A stretch of DNA of 11,806 nt. Source: an uncultured Sutterella sp. Its GTDB lineage: Bacteria; Pseudomonadota; Gammaproteobacteria; Burkholderiales; Burkholderiaceae_F. This document shows, piece after piece, positions 6,826 through 11,806 of the stretch (positions within the stretch are counted from its first letter, which is position 1; each line of letters starts with the position of its first letter). The translations under genes were made by a program, and so were the position numbers. The notes under the pieces are model-generated. The model did no database searches. It saw nothing but the letters and a program-made list of their open reading frames with translations, and had not been told where the DNA came from. Location: the NCBI GenBank assembly GCA_900553105.1, contig USCE01000024.1:1-11806 (forward strand), given 5' to 3'.

Positions 6826-7173
6826 TTCTAAGACCCTCTTAATACTTATTCAGTCTTTTCATGTCTTCTTGACAAGACAATTCAAGATAAAAATGGTGGA
6901 AATTAACGTTTTGAGCATTATTTTCATGCTTTTTGCACTAAATGTCTAGCAATTTGCGCTAATTTTTTTAAAAAGACTTGAAGAGAGGATCCCTGATTTA
7001 TGGTAGTCCGAAGATGGTACGGATGAGCTTGGTGAATGTTTATTGAGTGAAAAATCTGCGAAAAATACAAGATTTTGAGATCAATTAAACGAAGTAAAGA
7101 ATCAGTAGATCATCAGTTCGGATTAATTAAGGTATGAGTGGCGTTGCGGTTTTCTCAATGCTGTATTTACTTT
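6826..7173. other. Gene-free region holding the accB leader
   Basis: About 350 AT-rich bases with no convincing gene on either strand. The - strand must hold the accB promoter, but I could not pick one with confidence: the TTGTCA-like and AATAAT-like hexamers here do not pair at 16-18 bases. A 6-bp inverted repeat, TGTCTT (6862-6867) and AAGACA (6874-6879), lies about 37-54 bases before the accB start and could form a small leader hairpin. The aroQ gene often found upstream of accB in proteobacteria is absent. Confidence 0.6.
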
Positions 7174-7212
7174 GAAAAAGCGCCCGGATGACTCTTTAAA
7201 AATCATCGGGCG
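7174..7212 (-). terminator. Rho-independent terminator of the DUF134-NifX gene
   Basis: Read on the - strand, CGCCCGATGA (7203-7212) pairs with TCATCCGGGCG (7181-7191) with a single bulged base, around an 11-base A/T-rich loop. A C and five T follow (7175-7180). It starts 23 bases after the stop of the DUF134-NifX gene and separates that gene from accB. Confidence 0.88.
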
Positions 7213-7235
7213 AACTCTAGTGTGAAGAGGTTGGT

Positions 7236-8069
7236 TTAATGTCTGCCACAATGGCCGGCTCGTTTGCCGCATCCACAGTCATCGTGGTCACAACCCCGGT
7301 GACCGTGGCAATGGCCGTTACCACCACCGTTTTCATTTGCTTGACAGTGTGATTTGCGTTGTTTGCTTCGAGCCGCTTCCATGTCGGCAATCAGCGTGTC
7401 GTTGAGGTAAGCGGCGACAGCTTCGTCTGCTACGCCTGTAATGCCGGCAACAAGATCAATGCCAGCACTGTTGAGCGCATTAATAGCGCCATCGCCAATG
7501 CCTCCGCAAATGACACAGTTGACCCCTTGATCGAGTAGGGCGTTGAGTTTTACACCATGGCCGTGACCTTCCGAACTGATCGTCTCCGAGGTAATCACGT
7601 GGCCGTTATCGACGCTATAGAGCTTAAAGCTCGATGCCATGCCAAAGTGTTGGTAAATCATTTCATGTTTAACGGGTACTGCGATTTTCATTTTGGTTGC
7701 TCCTGTGCTTTTTCGGATTGAGCCTTCGGAGTACTTTTGCCAGCAACCGGCACGCCCGGGACAACTTTGTCGGTTCTCGCCTCCACAAACAATGTAGTTA
7801 CCGCCCTCAATGATGAGTCGCTTGCCATTGATGATGGCATCGGCCAATTTGAAGCGGGCATTTTCGTAAATTTCGGTTACTGTCGTGCGAGAGATTTGCA
7901 TCTGCTGGGCGCAGTGTTCATGTGAACGCTTCTCTAAATCGACAATGCGAACCACTTCGTATTCATCAACTTTCAGTACCACTGTCTCGCAGGGAGTTTC
8001 CCGTTCAGCACGAAAACATTTAAAAATAGGTTCGGCGCAAACTCGTCGGCAACGTGCAGGTCTCGGCAT
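7236..8069 (-). CDS. Fused DUF134 (UPF0251) DNA-binding / NifX-like metallocofactor-binding protein with His/Cys tail
   Basis: A 277-residue two-domain protein. Residues 1-95 are a clear DUF134/UPF0251 domain: MPRPARCRRVC start, LKVDEYEVVRIVDLE, a helix-turn-helix with QQMQISRTTVTEIYENARFKLADAI, and NGKRLIIEGGNY. Cysteines C95, C103 and C109 follow in a short linker. Residues 127-226 are a NifB/NifX/NafY-type domain: MKIAVPV start, HFGMASSFKLYSV, and ICGGIGDGAINALNSAGIDLVAG. Residues 241-277 are rich in Gly, with seven His and six Cys, as expected for a metal-binding tail. NifX-like domains bind Fe-S or Fe-Mo clusters or their precursors, but no nif genes lie nearby. I infer a metal- or cluster-sensing regulator, not nitrogen fixation. 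Elsewhere the two domains also occur as separate genes. The gene stands alone between its own promoter and terminator, and an internal start may also make the NifX half separately. Confidence 0.88.
   Translation of the reverse strand: MPRPARCRRVCAEPIFKCFRAERETPCETVVLKVDEYEVVRIVDLEKRSHEHCAQQMQISRTTVTEIYENARFKLADAIINGKRLIIEGGNYIVCGGENRQSCPGRAGCWQKYSEGSIRKSTGATKMKIAVPVKHEMIYQHFGMASSFKLYSVDNGHVITSETISSEGHGHGVKLNALLDQGVNCVICGGIGDGAINALNSAGIDLVAGITGVADEAVAAYLNDTLIADMEAARSKQRKSHCQANENGGGNGHCHGHRGCDHDDCGCGKRAGHCGRH
7689..7704 (-). promoter_or_regulatory. Internal ribosome binding site and ATG before the NifX-like domain
   Basis: Inside the fused gene, AGGAG (7700-7704 on the - strand) precedes ATG codon 127 (7689-7691) by 8 bases, an ideal distance. 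This ATG is exactly where stand-alone NifX-like proteins begin (MKIAVPV). Initiation here would give a free 151-residue NifX-like protein with the His/Cys tail. The upstream start at 8069 has only a weak AGAG-type site, so the internal product could be the more abundant one. Confidence 0.6.
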
Positions 8070-8085
8070 AAAGTCTCTATATTTA

Positions 8086-8097
8086 CGACATATGTCG
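8086..8097. promoter_or_regulatory. Perfect 12-bp palindrome CGACATATGTCG, candidate operator
   Basis: CGACATATGTCG is a perfect dyad directly next to the -10 box of the DUF134-NifX promoter and over its expected start of transcription, 17-28 bases before the start codon. That position fits a repressor site. Autoregulation by the DUF134 helix-turn-helix is the simplest guess. I know of no published operator for this family. Confidence 0.55.
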
Positions 8098-8126
8098 ATT
8101 ATAAAATGTTAAACCTAGAAAATCAA
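8098..8126 (-). promoter_or_regulatory. Sigma70-type promoter of the DUF134-NifX gene
   Basis: On the - strand, TTGATT (8121-8126) and a perfect TATAAT (8098-8103) are separated by 17 bases. Transcription is expected to start near 8091, in the middle of the adjacent palindrome, giving a leader of about 22 bases. This is the best-formed promoter in the window. Confidence 0.85.
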
Positions 8127-8221
8127 TCAGTTGACAACAAGTTACGATTTTAGCGACAAACGGAGACGTCGCGAGATAGAGTATCCTTCGCATTAGTTCT
8201 TATTTGCTGAAGGTTGACATT

Positions 8222-9079
8222 GTGGAAGCAAAAACACTGGGATTGGTCGTTGAAGGCGGAGGAATTCGCGGGATCTATGCTGCTGGCGTTTTAGATGTCC
8301 TGCATGATCTCCATTTACCTTTTAATGGCGCAATTGGTGTTTCGGCCGGTGCTATTCATGTAGCGTCTTTTGTCTCGGGACAAAAAGAGCGAAGTCTTCG
8401 CATCTATACTCGTTTCTGTGCCGATGATCGTTTTTTCAGTTTTAAAAACTGGCTTAAAACAGGCAACATTGTCGATAATAACTTCTGTTACCATGAATTG
8501 CCCTCTATTCACGAACCTTTTGATAATGAAGCTTTCATTAAAAGTCCGATGAAGTACTACACAACTTGTACGGACTTGGAGACCGGTCAGGCAACCTATT
8601 TTCTTTTAACAGATCTAGAAAAAGAAATTGACGGCTTAATTGCCTCAGCATCGTTGCCTTACGTCTCTCATCCGGTGCGTTTTCGCGGTCGGTTGTTGCT
8701 CGATGGCGGTTGTTCTGACCGAGTGCCTTTAAAAGCCTTTGAATCGATGGGCTATGCTAGAAATATTGTCATTCTCACCCAGCCGAGGTCTCACAAAGTA
8801 AAAGACCGGGATGCTTGGTTGGCGAGGCTTTTTTATCGAAAGTATCCCAAATTCTGTCAAAGCTTTGAAAATTCTTCTCAAACCTACGAAGATACACAAC
8901 GGTATATCGATAAAGCTCGGTTGGAAAAACGAGCCTTTGTTATCCGTCCCAGTGCCCCTTTGAATATTCCTAGATTAACGCATAATCCAGATGATGTACG
9001 CCGAGGCTATGAGGCGGGAAGGCGTGATGCACTGGTGCTCATTGACGAGCTCAAACAGTGGCTTGAGACAAGTCGCTGA
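8222..9079 (+). CDS. Patatin-like phospholipase family protein
   Basis: A 285-residue patatin-fold serine hydrolase, expected to act on acyl esters of lipids with a Ser-Asp dyad. Counting from GTG at 8222, the oxyanion-hole motif EGGGIRG is at 11-17, the nucleophile elbow GVSAGA at 39-44 with S41, and the DGG motif at 161-163 with D161 (LLLDGGCSDRVP). The sequence resembles the compact bacterial YjjU type rather than toxins such as ExoU. There is no signal peptide or membrane segment, so it is probably cytosolic. The frame is open to a TTG at 8204, but only the GTG has a ribosome binding site (AAGG at 8210-8213, 8 bases away), so I chose it. It is divergent from the DUF134-NifX gene. A TTGACA at 8131 has no partnering -10 box, so its promoter is unresolved. 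The in vivo substrate is unknown. Confidence 0.88.
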   Translation: MEAKTLGLVVEGGGIRGIYAAGVLDVLHDLHLPFNGAIGVSAGAIHVASFVSGQKERSLRIYTRFCADDRFFSFKNWLKTGNIVDNNFCYHELPSIHEPFDNEAFIKSPMKYYTTCTDLETGQATYFLLTDLEKEIDGLIASASLPYVSHPVRFRGRLLLDGGCSDRVPLKAFESMGYARNIVILTQPRSHKVKDRDAWLARLFYRKYPKFCQSFENSSQTYEDTQRYIDKARLEKRAFVIRPSAPLNIPRLTHNPDDVRRGYEAGRRDALVLIDELKQWLETSR

Positions 9080-9211
9080 GAGTTGTCAGCGGGGGCCTTC
9101 AAATAAAGTCGCTTATCAAAGGGGGCAATTGGGCCAACAGTGGATTGAAAATGTGCTAACAATTCGTTTTCGCTAAAATTATTTGCTTTAAAAATTTTTG
9201 TGAGGTATGGC

Positions 9212-10546
9212 ATGCATATTCACATCTTAGGCATTTGCGGCACTTTTATGGGAGGTGTTGCTCAGTTGGCAGTAGCGGCTGGTCATCGGGTGACCGGATG
9301 CGATGCTAACGTGTATCCGCCGATGAGTGATCAATTGCGCGCCGCTGGGATTGATTTGATCGAGGGCTTCGGCGTTGATCAACTAGCGATCAAGCCTGAC
9401 TTATATGTCATCGGTAATGCAATCTCTCGGGGTAACGCATTATTAGAGGCCATTCTCAATGAAGGGCTTGGGTACACTTCCGGGCCCCAATGGCTGGGGC
9501 AAACGCTGCTGCCCGGACGTCACGTTTTAACCGTAGCGGGTACTCACGGTAAGACTACGACAAGCTCTATGTTGGCGTGGATATTAGAGGCTAACGGTTA
9601 CAACCCGGGATTTTTAATCGGTGGAGTGCCCTCGGACTTCGGTCGTTCGGCTCGGTTGACGAAATCGCGCTATTTTGTGATCGAAGGTGACGAATACGAT
9701 ACCTGTTTTTCCGATAAGCGCTCGAAGTTCGTGCATTACCGCCCAAAGACGGCGATCTTAAATAATTTAGAGTTCGATCACGCCGATATTTTTGAAAATC
9801 TTCACGCGATTGAAACACAGTTTCATCACTTAGTAAGAACTATGGCTCAGAATGCTTGTGTCGTGGTTAACGGAAAAAGTGATGCTTTAGCCCGTGTATT
9901 GACTCGTGGTCTTTATAGCCAATGTGAGTATTTCAATGACGAACGAGGTTGGCATCTCGAAGGCAATAACGTTTTTTATCGCGATCGGTTAATCGGGACA
10001 ATGAACATTCACCAACCCGGCCATCACAATGCACTTAATGCGCTGGCAGCAATTGCAGCGGCCACCCATGTCGGTGTCGATGCACAAACGGCGCTTGATG
10101 CGATGAAAGACTTTCGTGGTGTAAAGCGGCGCTTGGAGCTTCGCGGTATTGAACGTAACATCGCTGTTTATGATGATTTTGCGCACCATCCGACGGCTAT
10201 TCACGAAACCGTCGCGGCGTTAAAGCAAAAGTTACCGTCCAAATCCAGTGTCATTGCAGTGTTTGAACCCCGCAGTAATACGATGAAAATGGGTACGATG
10301 AAAGATGCCTTGCCGAAAAGTCTTTCTCAGGCCGATACAGTCATCTGTTACGCAGACCCGAAACTCGGATGGGACGCACAAACGGCCTTGTCACCCTTAG
10401 GTGAAAAACTTCACGTTTGTCATAGCATTGACGATACGGTAAAAACGGCTTTGGCTAAATCCAAAAGCGGTGATGCGATACTTGTCATGAGTAATGGGGC
10501 TTTCGGCGGCATCCACGCCAAGTTACTGCAGGCTTTAAAAGCATAA
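9212..10546 (+). CDS. mpl: UDP-N-acetylmuramate:L-alanyl-gamma-D-glutamyl-meso-diaminopimelate ligase Mpl
   Basis: Mpl is the cytosolic Mur-type ligase of peptidoglycan recycling. It joins recovered tripeptide L-Ala-D-Glu-meso-DAP to UDP-MurNAc with ATP. The 444-residue protein (E. coli 457) follows the E. coli sequence closely. It has IHILGICGTFMGG, CDANVYPPMS (UDP-MurNAc domain), the P-loop AGTHGKTTT at 109-117, FFVIE-type GDEYD, KRSKFVHYRPKTAILNNLEFDHADIF, GHHNALNALAAIAAA, YDDFAHHPTAI and EPRSNTMKMG. GTHGKTTT and the DDFAHHPTAI block separate Mpl from MurC only by degree, but ICGTFMGG and SKFVHY are Mpl-like. The ATG at 9212 has GAGG (9202-9205) 6 bases away, which is preferred over the in-frame GTG at 9200. 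Together with AmpD it implies active muropeptide recycling in an organism with meso-DAP peptidoglycan. It probably heads the run mpl-yqiA-yhgN-RNB gene. Confidence 0.96.
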   Translation: MHIHILGICGTFMGGVAQLAVAAGHRVTGCDANVYPPMSDQLRAAGIDLIEGFGVDQLAIKPDLYVIGNAISRGNALLEAILNEGLGYTSGPQWLGQTLLPGRHVLTVAGTHGKTTTSSMLAWILEANGYNPGFLIGGVPSDFGRSARLTKSRYFVIEGDEYDTCFSDKRSKFVHYRPKTAILNNLEFDHADIFENLHAIETQFHHLVRTMAQNACVVVNGKSDALARVLTRGLYSQCEYFNDERGWHLEGNNVFYRDRLIGTMNIHQPGHHNALNALAAIAAATHVGVDAQTALDAMKDFRGVKRRLELRGIERNIAVYDDFAHHPTAIHETVAALKQKLPSKSSVIAVFEPRSNTMKMGTMKDALPKSLSQADTVICYADPKLGWDAQTALSPLGEKLHVCHSIDDTVKTALAKSKSGDAILVMSNGAFGGIHAKLLQALKA

Positions 10547-10557
10547 AAGGATCGGTT

Positions 10558-11115
10558 ATGCATGTAATGTATTTGCATGGTTTTCGCTCTTCGCCCGACA
10601 GCAGGAAGGGCAAAATTTTGCGACAAGCCTTATCTTCTCGGTTTGACTTCTCAGCGCCGGACTTAAATGTGGGGCCGAAACAAGCGCAAGAAATCATGAT
10701 GCAGGCCACGCGCGGGATTGATCCGAAGCAGTTATGTTTAGTCGGCTCAAGTCTTGGTGGCTTTTATGCTACATGGTTGGCAGAAACGCTCAATTGTCGA
10801 GCCGTTTTGTTAAATCCGGCTACTGAGCCGTGGAATGTTATTAACGATTATTTGGGTGTACAGACAATTTACAATAGTACGCGCACCATAGAGGTTAAGC
10901 CTGAATTCGCTGATCAGGTGCGCGAACTTGATGTTGCCGTAACAAATCCGAGCCGCTACCTTGTCTTTTTGTCCACCGCCGATGAAGTGCTTGATTGGCA
11001 TTTAGGACAGACGAAATACGCCGCCTGCCGTGAAGTGATTTTACCCGGCAACACCCATGAAATTGATCGCTTTGAAGAGTGTGTGCAGGCAATTGAAAAA
11101 TTTCTTGGAGCTTGA
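10558..11115 (+). CDS. yqiA: YqiA-type alpha/beta-fold esterase
   Basis: A 185-residue single-domain hydrolase of the UPF0227/YqiA family, similar in length to E. coli YqiA (193). It starts MHVMYLHGFRSSPDSRK, the usual HGF oxyanion segment. The nucleophile elbow is GSSLGG at 63-68 with S65, the acid is D142 in STADEVLDW, and the histidine is H167 in GNTHEI. The complete triad points to an active esterase or thioesterase, acting on short acyl chains in the case of E. coli YqiA; the natural substrate is unknown. AAAGGA (10546-10551) lies 6 bases before the ATG, and the mpl stop is only 11 bases upstream, so the two genes are probably co-transcribed. Both neighbours are conserved around mpl in other betaproteobacteria as far as I recall. 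Confidence 0.9.
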   Translation: MHVMYLHGFRSSPDSRKGKILRQALSSRFDFSAPDLNVGPKQAQEIMMQATRGIDPKQLCLVGSSLGGFYATWLAETLNCRAVLLNPATEPWNVINDYLGVQTIYNSTRTIEVKPEFADQVRELDVAVTNPSRYLVFLSTADEVLDWHLGQTKYAACREVILPGNTHEIDRFEECVQAIEKFLGA

Positions 11116-11118
11116 GCA

Positions 11119-11730
11119 ATGGAGCACACTTTTGTTTCGGCATTACTCCTGATGTTTTTGATGGCCGATCCCTTGGGAAATATCCCGATTTTTATTTCTG
11201 CTTTAAAGCAAGTTCCAGCTACTCGGCGCACGAAAATTATCATTCGTGAGTGTGCTATTGCCGCCTTAACACTTTCAGTGTTTGCTTTCGGTGGCAGAAG
11301 CTTTTTGAATGCTCTGGGCCTCAGTCAGGCTGCTTTGTCAATCGGTGGCGGGTTAATCGTGCTTTTGATGGCGATTCGAATGGTATTTCCGTCAAAAGAA
11401 GGGGTTTTCGGCGAGTCGCCGAGCGGAGAACCGTTTATCGTACCCTTGGCGGTGCCTGCCATTGCCGGGCCCTCGACTTTGGCAACAATTTTGGTTTTGG
11501 TCGGTAGCAATCCTGCGCGCATGATTGAGTGGTTACTTGTGGTTTTGATTACCTGCGCAGTCAGTGCCGTGATATTGGTTTTTGCCGATCGTTTGCAGCG
11601 AATCGTAGGCGAACGTACGACAGCGGCTTTTGAGCGCTTGATGGGCCTGATTCTGGCTACAATGGCCGTTCAAATGTTCTTATCGGGCATTACACAGTTT
11701 GTCCAAACCTCTTTGAAAGGGGCTTTTTAG
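11119..11730 (+). CDS. yhgN: MarC/YhgN family integral membrane protein
   Basis: A 203-residue inner-membrane protein of the MarC (UPF0056) family, closest in feel to E. coli YhgN (197 residues). About six hydrophobic segments lie near residues 5-25, 43-60, 70-90, 107-128, 136-156 and 173-195. Family landmarks are ADPLGNIPIF at 16-25 and GEPFIVPLAVPAIAGPSTLATI at 103-124, the latter shown here in two halves: GEPFIVPLAVP then AIAGPSTLATI. FERLMGLILATMAVQMFLSGI matches the YhgN C-terminus. The family is sometimes labelled NAAT or antibiotic-resistance related, but a transported substrate is not established. GGAG (11107-11110) is 8 bases before the ATG, which lies 3 bases after the yqiA stop. 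The stop codon overlaps the next start by one base. Confidence 0.9.
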   Translation: MEHTFVSALLLMFLMADPLGNIPIFISALKQVPATRRTKIIIRECAIAALTLSVFAFGGRSFLNALGLSQAALSIGGGLIVLLMAIRMVFPSKEGVFGESPSGEPFIVPLAVPAIAGPSTLATILVLVGSNPARMIEWLLVVLITCAVSAVILVFADRLQRIVGERTTAAFERLMGLILATMAVQMFLSGITQFVQTSLKGAF

Positions 11731-11806
11731 TGTTTTTGTTTTTTGAAGAAGATGGTGCTTTTAAAACAGGTACCGTGCTTAGCCAAACTGGCAACGCATA
11801 TCAGGT
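11730..11806 (+). CDS. RNB-family exoribonuclease (RNase II/R type), N-terminal fragment
   Basis: The frame starts at GTG 11730-11732, overlapping the yhgN stop TAG by one base, and is open for 25 codons to the window end. The fragment begins MFLFFEEDGAFKTGTVL and continues SQTGNAYQ. This opening (FFEEDG, FK-x-GTVL, then a Q before the V/E-rich strand) matches what I recall as the start of RNB-domain exoribonucleases that follow mpl and yqiA in Bordetella and relatives. AAAGGGG (11716-11722) lies 7 bases upstream, a strong ribosome binding site, so the GTG start is well supported. The catalytic RNB domain would lie beyond the window, so the identity rests on the short N-terminus and context. 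Confidence 0.65.
   Translation, partial: MFLFFEEDGAFKTGTVLSQTGNAYQ

Noticed and set aside
6862..6879. Inverted repeat TGTCTT-6-AAGACA as a riboswitch or terminator in the accB leader
   Set aside because: The stem is only 6 bp, has no U-run and matches no riboswitch class that I know.
6502..6949. Two open frames of 105 and 125 codons on the + strand, rich in Ala, Gly or Arg
   Set aside because: They lie antisense to accB and arise from its Ala/Pro linker codons; they have no family motifs.
7252..7345. His/Gly/Cys-rich coding end of the DUF134-NifX gene as a DNA repeat or CRISPR-like array
   Set aside because: It is in frame, follows the NifX-like domain and has no regular repeat unit; metal-binding tails of this sort are common.
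8131..8136. TTGACA as the -35 box of the patatin gene
   Set aside because: No -10-like hexamer occurs 15-19 bases downstream; the region there reads GCGACAAA.
9145..9179. Promoter for mpl from TTGAAA and TAAAAT
   Set aside because: The spacing is 23 bases, too long for a sigma70 promoter; TAAAAT alone may still be a -10 box.

Overview
The window looks like ordinary chromosome from a betaproteobacterium with intermediate G+C. The gene orders accB-accC-prmA-(DUF3426)-(PfkB kinase), zinc-ribbon-ampD and mpl-yqiA-...-RNB ribonuclease are familiar from Burkholderiales. The moderate base composition and the DUF134/NifX-type protein, a family common in anaerobes, would fit a gut Sutterellaceae-type organism; that placement is inference. 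Bases 1-37 are not genomic: they are an Illumina Nextera transposase adapter left at the contig end.

Layout. (1) 38-1413, + strand: 3' end of a small zinc-ribbon gene, ampD and yggT, closed by a strong intrinsic terminator. (2) 1487-2163, + strand: a SAM methyltransferase with a near-consensus sigma70 promoter and a Fur-box-like palindrome over the expected start of transcription. (3) 2169-6825, - strand: accB, accC, prmA and a DUF3426 zinc-ribbon membrane protein, packed with gaps of 3-12 bases, then an intrinsic terminator, then a PfkB-family sugar/nucleoside kinase. (4) 6826-7235: about 400 bases without a gene, holding the accB leader and the terminator of the next - strand gene. (5) 7236-8126, - strand: a fused DUF134 DNA-binding / NifX-like protein with a His/Cys-rich tail, a consensus promoter, a perfect 12-bp palindrome beside its -10 box, and an internal ribosome binding site before the NifX-like half. 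(6) 8222-11806, + strand: a patatin-like phospholipase, then mpl, yqiA, a MarC/YhgN-type membrane protein and the first 25 codons of an RNB-family exoribonuclease; mpl to the ribonuclease gene look like one operon.

How the genes work together. AmpD and Mpl are two steps of cytosolic peptidoglycan recycling: AmpD frees the stem peptide from anhydro-muropeptides and Mpl reattaches it to UDP-MurNAc. AccB and AccC make up the biotin carboxylase half of acetyl-CoA carboxylase, and PrmA methylates ribosomal protein L11. The parts most worth a second look are regulatory: the Fur-type site on the methyltransferase, the palindrome/promoter and internal start of the DUF134-NifX gene, and a terminator placed immediately before the kinase start codon. 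I saw no mobile element, CRISPR array, tRNA, rRNA or obvious defence system.
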